Of a stretch of 64,000 nucleotides of DNA, positions 26,348 to 35,829 are shown piece after piece. This DNA comes from Mogibacterium sp. (GTDB taxonomy: Bacteria > Bacillota > Clostridia > Peptostreptococcales > Anaerovoracaceae): the NCBI GenBank assembly GCA_017512365.1, contig JAFWGQ010000031.1:1-64000 (forward strand), written 5' to 3'. The position numbers and the translations under genes were made by a program. The first letter of the stretch is position 1; every line of letters begins with the position of its first letter. The notes beneath the pieces are model-generated. The model did no database searches and was not told the origin of the DNA. It worked only from the letters and a program-made list of their open reading frames with translations.

Positions 26348-27262
26348 ATGAGAATCACAGTTGTTTTGGTTACATATAATAGACTTAATGACTTAAAAAC
26401 AACCCTAGGAGATTATTCGAAGCAAATAAGAGTTCCTGACGCGATAATCGTTGTCAATAATGCCAGTACAGACGGAACGGAATTATTCCTTAAAGAGTGG
26501 GAAAGAAGAGAGGAACCATATAAAAAAATAATAATTAACTCTAACAAGAATCTTGGGGGTGCAGGCGGATTTGCGCTGGGAATAAAAAGAGCACTTGATA
26601 CGGATTGTGACTATATCTTTATTGCAGATGACGATGCATTTCCAGATATACATATGTTAGAAGCATTAATTAATGTAGTAGATGAAAAAAACAATGAAAA
26701 TATAGCGGCTTATTGCACAACTGTTATTAATAACGGAAAAATAGATACAATGCATAGAAGGCGGCTGATCAAAAAATTAGGCTTTGTTATTAAGGATGTC
26801 CCTGTTGATGAAGATGAGTATAAAAAAGAATTATTTGAATTGGATTATCTGACTTTTGTTGGAGCCTTAATAAAAAAGAAAACCATTGAGCGTATTGGAT
26901 TACCAAGAGTCGATTATTTTATAAGAGAGGATGACACTGAATATTCGCTGAGATTAGGTCACTGCGGGGGAATATTATGCGTTACTAAAAGCGTAATGAA
27001 CCATAATACCGGAACAACATCAAAGCTTTGGCTTGACTACTATACTATAAGAAACAATTTAATTAACATAAAGAATAATTTTGGAACATCTTATTATTAT
27101 TATGCCATGCTAGTTTGGTATATAAAACGGTGCTCATTCTTAGCCCGGATCATTAAGCATAGAACAAAAAAATATAGATGCATGTGTAAACAAGCGATAA
27201 AGGATGCAGAAAATAATACGCTTGGTTTTAATGAATTATACAATTCTAACACTATATTATGA
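26348..27262 (+). CDS. GT2-family glycosyltransferase (GlfT2/rhamnosyltransferase-like)
   Basis: 304 residues. ITVVLVTYNRLNDLKTTL, IIVVNNASTDGT, NKNLGGAGGFALGIKRAL and the extended metal motif FIADDDAFPD are the pattern of the rhamnosyl- and galactofuranosyltransferase branch of GT2. FFIREDDTEYSLRLG-like sequence (YFIREDDTEYSLR) supplies the base. Given Glf at 43542, a Galf transferase is possible but not shown. The C-terminal helices are basic and may lie on the membrane. Confidence 0.85.
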   Translation: MRITVVLVTYNRLNDLKTTLGDYSKQIRVPDAIIVVNNASTDGTELFLKEWERREEPYKKIIINSNKNLGGAGGFALGIKRALDTDCDYIFIADDDAFPDIHMLEALINVVDEKNNENIAAYCTTVINNGKIDTMHRRRLIKKLGFVIKDVPVDEDEYKKELFELDYLTFVGALIKKKTIERIGLPRVDYFIREDDTEYSLRLGHCGGILCVTKSVMNHNTGTTSKLWLDYYTIRNNLINIKNNFGTSYYYYAMLVWYIKRCSFLARIIKHRTKKYRCMCKQAIKDAENNTLGFNELYNSNTIL

Positions 27263-27321
27263 TGAAATGCAGTACTCCCTTTTCGGGCAACAAAATGACA
27301 AGCAGAATAGTATAATTACTC

Positions 27322-27624
27322 ATGGAAAAGGAGTTTTTTAATGTGAAGGACATTAGTTTATATGGTGCAACACACCAAAAAATAGATCTTGAGCTACCGG
27401 ATATCTATAAAACTTGTCAGGTCAATGCAGAGATGAATGGCAGGTGGAAGGGGAATTATGCTCATGATGATGATAGTCCGGATAATATTTCTATAAAGAA
27501 TGAGTATTACTGTGAATTGACGGCTCTGTATGAGTTGTGGAAGAATAACCAATCAGAAATTAAGGGTCTATGCCACTACAGGCGTTTTTTTACAAGAAAA
27601 ACTACGGCTAAAAAAATTGTTTAG
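27322..27624 (+). pseudogene. DUF4422 glycosyltransferase, N-terminal fragment
   Basis: 100 residues align with the first third of DUF4422 proteins: GATHQKIDLELPDIYKTCQVNA, DNISIKNEYYCELTALYELWKN and KGLCHYRRFF. The protein then stops after a few residues, and no later frame up to 27700 carries the rest of the domain. Compared with the intact 264-residue copy at 23212 it lacks the whole C-terminal two-thirds. It is most likely dead. Confidence 0.75.
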
Positions 27625-27700
27625 TTAGAGCATTAGTAAGTCAAATGTAAAAGATACGTGTATCGACAATATAAACAATATAACCGAGGAGGAATACAAA

Positions 27701-27793
27701 TTGTATAAGAGTAATGCCTTAAAACTATCAGTACTGCTTCGCGAGGGATATTATACAAAAGCAGCAATTTATACTCTGAATATGTTCAAATGA
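27701..27793 (+). CDS. 30-residue ORF with a strong ribosome site, or a gene remnant
   Basis: TTG 27701 follows GAGGAGG by eight bases and opens a 30-codon frame (YKSNALKLSVLLREGYYTKA...) that ends one base before ATG 27795. The peptide is basic and helical, like the tail of a glycosyltransferase, so it may be the scar of the gene whose start is at 27322. The strong site could instead serve to couple translation into the next gene, which has no good site of its own. Confidence 0.35.
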   Translation: MYKSNALKLSVLLREGYYTKAAIYTLNMFK

Positions 27794-27794
27794 T

Positions 27795-28904
27795 ATGAAA
27801 AAGCAAGTTGTTATCGAAGAAAAGAGAATAGCCTTTATTATATGGACGCCCCTCCATCTTTTTAATTCTGTCCGGTTTATATTGAGCAGAAATATGGTAG
27901 GAGAGTGTGATGCCTTCTATATATGCCAATCAAAAGGCATGAAAATGTATTACGAAGGAGTGCTTCAGAAGGGCATTTTCAAAGATGTCTATTATACGAC
28001 CTCGGAAATGCTTGGAAAGCATCAGCATCTATGGGAAATAAGTAGCGGGCTATTTATGCCAACGTTATATGTCAGGCATATATTTGGAAGAGGCTCAACT
28101 GGAAAAAAGTATAACCAAGTCTTTATGAGCGTTCCAACCAGACTAAACGAAGCTATCATCAGATCCAACTATTGTGATGAAGTAATTGGATATGATGATG
28201 GAACTGGAAGCTACATCAGCAATCTATATGATTGTTCATTGGGCAGGAAATATGAATTGATTAAAAAAGTGATTAACATACCTCCGCATCGGGTAGCAAA
28301 AGCATATGTCAATAATCCTGAAATCATTATTCAAGACAATGGTATGCTGCATGAAAAGTTGCTGGCAAGAGAACTAACAGATGAAGAGAGATTACAAATT
28401 AAAAATGTCTTTGGATATATCGATGATGACGATTTAACGCCATATATTTATCTTAATCAGCCTTTAAAAGAGATTATGTATTGCCAGGACTATATGCAGA
28501 CAGAAAAAAAGATAATCGAGATGCTTGCTAAGGAATTAGGACCTGAATTATCTGTACGAATGCATCCGAGAGAAAACGACAAAAACCATTATAAAGGATT
28601 GACAATAAATGACAATACTCAAATGTGGGAAATAATATGTAGTGAAGAAAGCATTGATGATAAAGTGCTGATATCCTCTTTTTCGACTGCTCAATTTACA
28701 CCAAAACTCTTTTTTAATAAAGAACCCTGGGTTGTTTTTACTATAAAAGCGTATAAAGACTATTGCGACAAACAGACTATCATTAATGCCGAGAAGCTTA
28801 TCGATTTACTCAGGGAAAAATATGAGAAAAAAAAAAGAGTGATTTCTGTCAATAATATAGCAGAACTGGAAAAGATATTACACGAGATAAAGGATTTGCA
28901 TTAA
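27795..28904 (+). CDS. Sialyltransferase-like glycosyltransferase (GT52/polysialyltransferase group)
   Basis: 369 residues. FIIWTPLHLFNSVRFIL at the N-terminus, D-D-G at residues 134-136 (YDDGTGSY), H257-P258 (RMHPRE) and SSFSTAQF towards the end form the D/E-D/E-G, HP and S/T motif set shared by bacterial sialyltransferases of GT52 and the polysialyltransferase group. It would move a CMP-activated nonulosonic acid. This agrees with the CMP-sugar synthetase and NeuB-like genes at 31994-34661. Family assignment is by motif; the exact GT number is uncertain. Confidence 0.7.
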   Translation: MKKQVVIEEKRIAFIIWTPLHLFNSVRFILSRNMVGECDAFYICQSKGMKMYYEGVLQKGIFKDVYYTTSEMLGKHQHLWEISSGLFMPTLYVRHIFGRGSTGKKYNQVFMSVPTRLNEAIIRSNYCDEVIGYDDGTGSYISNLYDCSLGRKYELIKKVINIPPHRVAKAYVNNPEIIIQDNGMLHEKLLARELTDEERLQIKNVFGYIDDDDLTPYIYLNQPLKEIMYCQDYMQTEKKIIEMLAKELGPELSVRMHPRENDKNHYKGLTINDNTQMWEIICSEESIDDKVLISSFSTAQFTPKLFFNKEPWVVFTIKAYKDYCDKQTIINAEKLIDLLREKYEKKKRVISVNNIAELEKILHEIKDLH

Positions 28905-28936
28905 GTAGTACAGATAAAAGATGTCTTTGGAAATGG

Positions 28937-28960
28937 AAAAGGTAGTTCTTTATACCTTTT
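28937..28960 (+). terminator. Weak terminator-like stem-loop
   Basis: AAAAGGTA (28937-28944) pairs perfectly with TACCTTTT (28953-28960) over an eight-base loop, followed by GCTTTTG. The stem is A/U-rich and the T-run is broken, so any termination would be partial. It lies in the 126-base gap before the second Wzy. Confidence 0.35.
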
Positions 28961-29054
28961 GCTTTTGTGGGACTGATATTTTGACCTAAAGTTTGCTGTA
29001 TATGCTCCCTAAACAACTACTTAGTAGGAATTGAGTGTTATAGAGAGAAGCCTA

Positions 29055-30467
29055 ATGGAATACAGTATTGAATATCAAACAACAACTAGAGGATTGATAT
29101 TAAGAAATGTCGCAGTAAACCTGATTGTTGGAACTGTTCTTTTTTCTTGTGCGTTGTTGGCAGAATTCTGTATTACAATAATTGTTAGCTTGATTTGCAT
29201 GGTTGTATTCTATTCCCTTATTTTTTTCTATAGACCCATTATCTATTTTAAGTATTTCCACTTTATTTTTGGAAGCAGTATAGCTATAGCTGGGTGTGCG
29301 GTGATTGAATTGCTTAAGGTCGATTTGTGGGAGATAAGCGATTATTCTGCATTTAACGGGGCGTTGCCGTTACTTACTTTTTCGTGGTGGGCGTTTCTAT
29401 CGACTGTGATGCTACATGATGCCTGGCTGTCGGAAAAGCTATCTTACAGGAGAGATAAGTTATCGCTTGCTTTTAGAGACACATTTAGCAGCAACTCAGA
29501 AAACAAAGGATATTTTATCACTATTGCTACGTGTACAGGATGCATTTTGATAGTATATACATTTGCAGTGGTCTTTAGAAATCCATCTTTTATAATAGGT
29601 GTCGATAGATTCAAGTATTCGTTAATGTTTGACTATGGATTGCTGTACGAACAGGCAAACAGATTTATAAGATACCTACTAATTATCTGTATTGTAGCTT
29701 CAATATATACAAAGAATCGTATAGGGTGGCTGGCACTTATAGTATACTGTATGCATTCATTCTGGACGGGAAACAAATTTGGCAGTTTCTTTTCATTGCT
29801 GTGTACATTTCTGATGATATACAGCACAAGAATTGAGCCTGTTATCATGAAAAAAAAGAGAGTTATCATATCAGTAGGGCTATTGACTTGCATTTTGATC
29901 GGATTTGCAGTTTTTGGAGTTTCATTTACAAGAGATGAAGGAACTTCGGGTTACTTAGTTTCAAGACTGGCACAACAGGGACAGTTGTGGTGGAAGACAT
30001 ATGGAACTACCGATACGATTCACATTAATGAATTTGGGGATGAAGTTGCATCTATTAAGAAAGGAACTACGGACATTAAGGAAAATGTTGGGGCAAGATA
30101 TGGAATATATAAAATAATGTACTATACAACACCCAAAAGTCAGGTTGATGCAAAACTGAAAAGTGGCTCCAGGTATACTGCAGCAGGCTTTGCAGCTGCA
30201 TACTACTATCTGGGTATGCCCGGCTGTATATTATTTGCGGTTATTGGAGGAATCCTTACGAGCGTTTTTGTCAATTATTTTCTGTTTTTTCTAAGATATA
30301 ATCAGTTTATTAGGGCATTTATTCATCTAAGATTGTACACTAACATGACTGTTTTCATGGGAATGTTCTTATTCTTTCCTTTTTTTAACAAAACATCCGT
30401 TCTTAGCTATGTAATCCTGCTGTTGGGACACAACAAAATTTTTAAATATGGGAAAGAACAAGTATAA
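29055..30467 (+). CDS. Second Wzy-like repeat-unit polymerase
   Basis: About 470 residues (TTG 29031 with TAGGA upstream gives 478). About eleven to twelve membrane helices, with a long polar loop at roughly residues 300-370 that includes FTRDEGTSGYLVSRLAQQGQLWWKTYG. That loop and the SRYTAAGFAAAYYYLGMPG segment recall O-antigen polymerases with a DUF6418/O-antigen-polysaccharide-polymerase-like layout. It is followed by a complete Wzx, so this is the more likely polymerase of the active cluster. AT-rich. Confidence 0.75.
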   Translation: MEYSIEYQTTTRGLILRNVAVNLIVGTVLFSCALLAEFCITIIVSLICMVVFYSLIFFYRPIIYFKYFHFIFGSSIAIAGCAVIELLKVDLWEISDYSAFNGALPLLTFSWWAFLSTVMLHDAWLSEKLSYRRDKLSLAFRDTFSSNSENKGYFITIATCTGCILIVYTFAVVFRNPSFIIGVDRFKYSLMFDYGLLYEQANRFIRYLLIICIVASIYTKNRIGWLALIVYCMHSFWTGNKFGSFFSLLCTFLMIYSTRIEPVIMKKKRVIISVGLLTCILIGFAVFGVSFTRDEGTSGYLVSRLAQQGQLWWKTYGTTDTIHINEFGDEVASIKKGTTDIKENVGARYGIYKIMYYTTPKSQVDAKLKSGSRYTAAGFAAAYYYLGMPGCILFAVIGGILTSVFVNYFLFFLRYNQFIRAFIHLRLYTNMTVFMGMFLFFPFFNKTSVLSYVILLLGHNKIFKYGKEQV

Positions 30468-30517
30468 AATGCAGAGAAAAAATGGCAGGTGCTTTTGTGC
30501 TTGAGGTTGATTAGATC

Positions 30518-31972
30518 ATGATATCAGGTGATTCAGATAAAAAAGCTCTAAAATCCGGCATATGGTATATTGCAAGTAATTTTGCGGCTAAAGGAGCTGT
30601 GTTTTTTTCAACACCCTTGTTTACAAGGATAATGACAAAAGAAGAGATTGGGACATTCTCTAATATTAGCGCGTGGGTAAGTCTCTTGGTCGTAATCACT
30701 TCATTAGAGCTTGCTACATCGATCACTTTTGCAAAATATGAGTATGGGCAGGAGTTAAATCGTTTTGTGGCGTCAGTTCTAAAACTGAACTTTTTGGTAT
30801 CAACCTGTTTATACATTGTTGTTCTCGCGTTCCATCCCTTCTTTACTAAGTTTTTTGGAACGGATTTCATGGTGTTAAATATAATCTTTTTATATTGCAT
30901 ATTCTCCCCTGCACTACAGATGATACAGGTGAAAAACAGAGTGCTCTATCAATATAAGTTCTCTTCCGTTTTAACGTTATCCTCCGTGTTGATATCTATT
31001 TTAGTCTCTCTGGCACTGGTACTTATCATGAATGACAAAGTACATGGCCGCGTGATAGGGTATTTCGGATCACTTATCGTTTTTAATATTGCACTAAGCG
31101 TCTATCTGCTGTATTTGGGAAGAACTGGAAGAAAAAGTCACGAATTCTGGCCCTTCGCACTATCGATATCGCTTCCAATGATCATCCACCTGCTCTCTGG
31201 TCAATTATTAAATTCGAGTGACAGGATAATGATCACGAAAATGTGTGGAAGTGCAGATAATGCACTCTACAGTATCGCCTATACCGCTGCAGCAATAATA
31301 AGCACATTGTGGACATCATTAAATACTGCATGGTCACCCTGGGCTTATGATCAAATGGATAATGAGGACTATCACAGACTCAAGAAAGCATCCAGATCTT
31401 ATTGCCTTTTGTTTTTTGCGATAATCGTTTTGTTTTTATTATTTGCACCGGAGATCCTGCTCCTGATGGGAGGAAGGCAGTATCTTGAAGCCGTTGCAGT
31501 GATTCCCCCGGTTGTGATTGGGATGTTTTTTCAATTTGTATATTCTTTGTATGTAAATATCGAGTTCTTTCACAAGAAACAAAAATATACTGCTGTTGGA
31601 ACTACGATAGCGGCAGCTATAAACATAGGCCTGAATTGGGCATCGATTCCGATATTTGGCTACGTTGCTGCGGCATATACAACACTTGTTGGTTATATTG
31701 TGCTATTTGCGATTCATTATTATATTGTATATAGAATGGGAAAAGCATGGTGGTATGATACAAAATTTAACTATACAATACTGCTACTTTCATTGGTGCT
31801 TATACCGATTGCAGAACTGCTGTATGAAGCGACTGCTGCAAGATGGGGGCTTATTGCTGCAGTATTTTGTGCAACCATAGTAATCCTAATCATTAATCGG
31901 GATATAATAAAGAGCATAATTAAAACAAGATCTCTTAAACCGTTGATGCCGATGCTAAAACTCGATAAATAA
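30518..31972 (+). CDS. Wzx flippase (polysaccharide biosynthesis MATE-like protein)
   Basis: 484 residues and about fourteen helices. The N-terminus KSGIWYIASNFAAKGAVFFSTPLFTRIMTKEEIG is the classic Wzx/PST start, with LLSGQLLNSSDRIMITKMCG at mid-protein. It turns the finished lipid-linked unit to the outer face. Pairs with the Wzy just upstream. The first 100 residues are AT-rich; the later part is closer to the genes that follow. Confidence 0.92.
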   Translation: MISGDSDKKALKSGIWYIASNFAAKGAVFFSTPLFTRIMTKEEIGTFSNISAWVSLLVVITSLELATSITFAKYEYGQELNRFVASVLKLNFLVSTCLYIVVLAFHPFFTKFFGTDFMVLNIIFLYCIFSPALQMIQVKNRVLYQYKFSSVLTLSSVLISILVSLALVLIMNDKVHGRVIGYFGSLIVFNIALSVYLLYLGRTGRKSHEFWPFALSISLPMIIHLLSGQLLNSSDRIMITKMCGSADNALYSIAYTAAAIISTLWTSLNTAWSPWAYDQMDNEDYHRLKKASRSYCLLFFAIIVLFLLFAPEILLLMGGRQYLEAVAVIPPVVIGMFFQFVYSLYVNIEFFHKKQKYTAVGTTIAAAINIGLNWASIPIFGYVAAAYTTLVGYIVLFAIHYYIVYRMGKAWWYDTKFNYTILLLSLVLIPIAELLYEATAARWGLIAAVFCATIVILIINRDIIKSIIKTRSLKPLMPMLKLDK

Positions 31973-31993
31973 TACTATTCTGGAGGATCAAGA

Positions 31994-33598
31994 TTGAAAA
32001 TACTTGCTGTTATTCCTGCCCGGGCAGGATCTAGAGGCATACCGAATAAGAATATAAGAATAATCGGGGAGCATCCGCTCATCTATTATTCTATCCGTAA
32101 TGCCATAAAATCATCTCTGATTACAGATATCATAGTATCTACGGACTCAACGGAAGTCGGAATCATAGCGCAGCAGATGGGAGTTATGGTCCACTGGCGG
32201 GATGCTTTGCTCTGCAAAGATGAGATCACACTTGACGCAGTCATAGCTGATGCTATACCAGGGGGTGTGAAGTGGGATTATATCGTCACCATGCAGCCGA
32301 CATCACCTACGCTTCGCGTGGAGACCCTGGATGCTGCTGTCAAATATACCATCGATAATGATCTTGACACCGTTATTTCGGCAATCAATTCTCCTCACCT
32401 TTCATGGGGGGAGGAGAGGGACGGAAGAAAAGTACCCAATTATACCGAACGCCTGAATCGGCAGTATCTCCCTCCGTGTTATTTGGAGACGGGAGCATTT
32501 GTTATCTCTAAATGTTCGGTGGTTACTCCGAAAACCAGAATAGGTGAGAAAGTAGAAATATTTGAGGTTCCCGAGGGAGAATCGCAGGATGTTGATACAT
32601 TTGTTGATCTTAGGGCTGCGGCATTTATGCTGGATAGACAGAAAGTCGGGATATATGTGAATGGCAACAATAAACGAGGAACCGGTCATATATACAGGGC
32701 TCTTGAGATTGCAGATGAGTTCTTTGTTAAACCGGACATTTTCTTTGATATAAATCAGACGGATGCAGGTGTGTTTGGAGATACGAAGCACAGTTTGATT
32801 CCGGTCAACGGGCTGGCCGAGCTGTATCAGAGATGTAATGATGGGCAGTATACTATTTTTATAAATGACATATTGACCACATCGATCGACTACATGATAG
32901 GTCTCAGAACTGTCATGCCGGATGTCAGAATCATAAATTTTGAAGACGATGGAGAAGGAGCTGCTAAAGCTGATCTCGTGATCAATGCTCTTTTTCAGGA
33001 AGCGGAATTGCCTCAGATGAGATCCGGCGAGAAGTATTATATTTGCGGTAAAACATTTATGTTCTATGAACCGATCGTAATCAGAGAACATGTCAAACGT
33101 GTCCTTATAACCTTTGGCGGCGCTGATCCGCAAAATTACACAGATAGGATGCTTCATATTATCAGCAAACCGGAGTATACAGACTATGAGTTTGTAGTTG
33201 TGCTTGGGCGGGCTAAAGCAAATGTTGAAGAGCTCATGAAGTACAACAAGTATGAAAACATTGAAGTCCTTTATAATGTTTCAAATATGCCTGAACTGAT
33301 GTCAGGCTGCGACATTGCCATAACATCGAGAGGAAGGACAGGCTTTGAACTTGCTCTGCTGGGCATTCCGACAATTGCAATGTCGCAGAACAAAAGAGAA
33401 GAAAAGCATGGCTTTGTAAGCAATGAAAATGGATTTACATACATAGGCCTTGATCCGACTGATGAAATCATTGAATCAAATCTTCAGATGTATCTGAAGA
33501 TGAGCAAAGCAAGCCGGAAACGTTTCCAGGATATGCTTCTCAGCCATGATTTGAGAGGCGGTCGCAAGAGGGTCATGAATCTGATCAACAGCCTTTGA
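31994..33598 (+). CDS. CMP-nonulosonate synthetase fused to a PseG-like UDP-sugar hydrolase
   Basis: 534 residues in two enzymes. Residues 1 to about 215 form a NeuA/PseF/LegF cytidylyltransferase (AVIPARAGSRGIPNKNIR, STDSTEVGIIAQ, TMQPTSPTLR). Residues about 217-534 form a PseG-like GT-B hydrolase with KRGTGHIYR, where H232 is the catalytic-His candidate, NFEDDGEG, LITFGGADPQN and GRTGFELALLGIP. PseG removes UDP before the NeuB-type condensation and the cytidylyltransferase acts after it, so the fusion joins two non-adjacent steps. Start TTG 31994 has GGAGG seven bases upstream. PseB, PseC and PseH partners are not in the window. Confidence 0.85.
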   Translation: MKILAVIPARAGSRGIPNKNIRIIGEHPLIYYSIRNAIKSSLITDIIVSTDSTEVGIIAQQMGVMVHWRDALLCKDEITLDAVIADAIPGGVKWDYIVTMQPTSPTLRVETLDAAVKYTIDNDLDTVISAINSPHLSWGEERDGRKVPNYTERLNRQYLPPCYLETGAFVISKCSVVTPKTRIGEKVEIFEVPEGESQDVDTFVDLRAAAFMLDRQKVGIYVNGNNKRGTGHIYRALEIADEFFVKPDIFFDINQTDAGVFGDTKHSLIPVNGLAELYQRCNDGQYTIFINDILTTSIDYMIGLRTVMPDVRIINFEDDGEGAAKADLVINALFQEAELPQMRSGEKYYICGKTFMFYEPIVIREHVKRVLITFGGADPQNYTDRMLHIISKPEYTDYEFVVVLGRAKANVEELMKYNKYENIEVLYNVSNMPELMSGCDIAITSRGRTGFELALLGIPTIAMSQNKREEKHGFVSNENGFTYIGLDPTDEIIESNLQMYLKMSKASRKRFQDMLLSHDLRGGRKRVMNLINSL

Positions 33599-33617
33599 AG
33601 AGAGGGGAGCCTGCAGC

Positions 33618-34661
33618 ATGAGAAACACAACTCCGTATCTGATTGCCGAAATAGGCGTGAACTATTATGATACAGCCAAAGTAATGGAAATCACACCGCT
33701 GGAAGCAGCGAAGATTTATATTGATAAAGTTGCGGAAGCAGAGATTGACTGTGCAAAATTTCAGACATACAAGGCCGGTGCGATAGTATCAAAGAATTCC
33801 CCTGCTTATTGGGATACAACTAAAGAAGCAACGAAGACACAATATGAATTGTTCCGGAAATATGATCATTTTGGAGAAAAAGAGTATCAGGAATTGGCTG
33901 ATTATGCACATTCAAAGGGTATAGATTTTACATCCACACCGTTTGACTATGCTTCTGCCGATTATCTGGTGAATATGGTGGATTTTTATAAGATCAGTTC
34001 TTCAGATCTTTCAAACCTTCCGTTTATAAGGCATATCGGAGAGAAAGGAAAGCCTGTAGTTCTGTCTGTTGGCGCGGCGTATCTGTCGGAAGTCGATGAA
34101 GCCATACGAGCGTTAGAGGATTCAGGATGTAAAGACATCACTATCCTACATTGTGTTCTTTCTTATCCTACCGAACCCCAAAATGCGAATCTCAAAATCA
34201 TTGAGACTATGAAAAGGACTTTTCCTAATGTGAAAGTGGGCTTCAGCGATCATGTGGCTCCCGATGAGACAATGATGACACTGGCTGTCGCATACATACT
34301 GGGCGCGGAGGTGATCGAGAAGCATTTCACTCTTGATAAGACTTTGCCTGGCAATGACCACTACCATGCAGGAGAACCTGAGGATTTTAAAAAGGCCATA
34401 GCAAACTTCAGATGGATCGACAGAGTGCTTGGCAACGGAGAAAAGACTGTTCTTGAATGTGAAAAAGTCCCAAGACGCGAAGCCAGGAGATCTCTTGTGC
34501 TGACGCGCGATATGAAGGCGGGAGATGTGATCCGTCAAGAGGATATAATGCCAAAGAGACCGGGAACGGGGATTTCGCCGAATTATACAGACATCGTTGT
34601 TGGCAGAAAAGTTCTAAGAGATCTTAAGGAAGATACTATTTTGACATGGGATATGGTGTAA
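33618..34661 (+). CDS. neuB: NeuB/PseI/LegI-like nonulosonic acid synthase
   Basis: 347 residues. A TIM-barrel carries YLIAEIGVNY, DCAKFQTYKA, STPFDYASADYL, KISSSDLSN, LHCVLSYPT, VGFSDHVAPDE and IEKHFTLDKTLPGNDHYHA. A C-terminal SAF domain (RRSLVLTRDMKAGDVI) completes the full length of the family. It condenses phosphoenolpyruvate with a 6-carbon amino sugar to form a nine-carbon sugar. Which one (Pse, Leg or Neu) cannot be decided by eye; the PseG fusion points to Pse or a relative. GGGGAG precedes ATG 33618. Confidence 0.9.
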   Translation: MRNTTPYLIAEIGVNYYDTAKVMEITPLEAAKIYIDKVAEAEIDCAKFQTYKAGAIVSKNSPAYWDTTKEATKTQYELFRKYDHFGEKEYQELADYAHSKGIDFTSTPFDYASADYLVNMVDFYKISSSDLSNLPFIRHIGEKGKPVVLSVGAAYLSEVDEAIRALEDSGCKDITILHCVLSYPTEPQNANLKIIETMKRTFPNVKVGFSDHVAPDETMMTLAVAYILGAEVIEKHFTLDKTLPGNDHYHAGEPEDFKKAIANFRWIDRVLGNGEKTVLECEKVPRREARRSLVLTRDMKAGDVIRQEDIMPKRPGTGISPNYTDIVVGRKVLRDLKEDTILTWDMV

Positions 34662-34672
34662 AGGAGATAGAT

Positions 34673-35827
34673 GTGGACTGTATATATGAGACCGGGGGTA
34701 TCATTACCAGAATAGACGGAGAAAAAGATGATCCGTACTACTGTGCATTTAAGGATTATTTCTCTGAAAGAAGGACTACTATCGGATGCGAAGAAATTAC
34801 CCCTGATTTAGTGATAACTATCGGGAAGAACGGGGACAAGATTCAATTCGATCCCGATCTATTTTCGTTATCAGGCAGCATTTCTTTTAATAAAGAAGCC
34901 TATCGTATTATAAAAAGTAATTACCTATATACCGTAAAGAATCTTTTTGCTTCTGATAAAACAACTGAGGTCTGCTTTACACCCGTCGAAACAAAGAAAA
35001 ATTCTATCAAAAGAATACACTCCTCCATCATAGGATCCAGAATATCGGAATTAGGGAAATATAACGCATTTGTCGATGATATAGCAAATTACAGTTGCCT
35101 GTGGTATATATTCGCGATGACACTCATGAAGAAACGTAGTCTGTTTGTGCATTGCGGAATGATGTCGAAAAATAATCGCGGACTCATCCTCACCGGAACA
35201 AGCGGGTGCGGGAAAACATCGACTATGATGGAACTGATTACAAACAGCGGATATTCATATATGGCGGAAGATTTTGGCGTGCTGCGGTTTGATGGTGCAA
35301 TGTTTGATATGCAGAAAAAAGCAGCCGTTTATCAAAGCGATATTAAATGGGGCAATCAATATTTGAAAAGAGCCTATTCTAATCTGCGGCTACAGCTGAG
35401 AATAAACTGGGAGATTAAAAAACTCATAGGAAGTAATCCACATCATTTTTTTAAGCCCGCTGAGATTTTTGCTTCAAATATAATGCATGAATCCAAAGTC
35501 GATACAGGGTTTTTTCTGAAAAGGATACCGCAAAATAAGGCCTTAGTATGTGGCAATATAGATTCGCAGACTTTTGCCGAAAGAATGAAAACAGCATCAT
35601 TCAGAGAACTAAAGGAACTATACGAGATATTGAGCAATATCCGGGCTGTTGGAGGAGAAGAGTATTATGATTACTATCCCTCAATTCACGAGCTGGAAAA
35701 AAGATATACATCTATAGCAAATGATGCGCTTACAGGAGTGGAATGCTATGAGATTGCAGTTCCGTTGAATGTTGATCCCGTAGATACTGCAAATAGCATT
35801 CTGAGCATTAGCGAAAGGGATAATTGA
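34673..35827 (+). CDS. HPr-kinase-like P-loop protein
   Basis: 384 residues. The last two-thirds resemble the HprK nucleotide-binding domain: SLFVHCGMM, then Walker A GTSGCGKT at residues 175-182, then YMAEDFGVLRF, which matches the HprK strand with an acidic pair. It has no HprK N-terminal domain. Such HprK-related proteins occur in polysaccharide and peptide-modification clusters with unknown substrates. Start: GTG 34673 has AAGGAG six bases upstream, the site overlapping the neuB stop; an ATG at 34646 lies inside neuB. The next gene starts within three bases of its stop. Confidence 0.65.
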   Translation: MDCIYETGGIITRIDGEKDDPYYCAFKDYFSERRTTIGCEEITPDLVITIGKNGDKIQFDPDLFSLSGSISFNKEAYRIIKSNYLYTVKNLFASDKTTEVCFTPVETKKNSIKRIHSSIIGSRISELGKYNAFVDDIANYSCLWYIFAMTLMKKRSLFVHCGMMSKNNRGLILTGTSGCGKTSTMMELITNSGYSYMAEDFGVLRFDGAMFDMQKKAAVYQSDIKWGNQYLKRAYSNLRLQLRINWEIKKLIGSNPHHFFKPAEIFASNIMHESKVDTGFFLKRIPQNKALVCGNIDSQTFAERMKTASFRELKELYEILSNIRAVGGEEYYDYYPSIHELEKRYTSIANDALTGVECYEIAVPLNVDPVDTANSILSISERDN

Positions 35828-35829
35828 CG

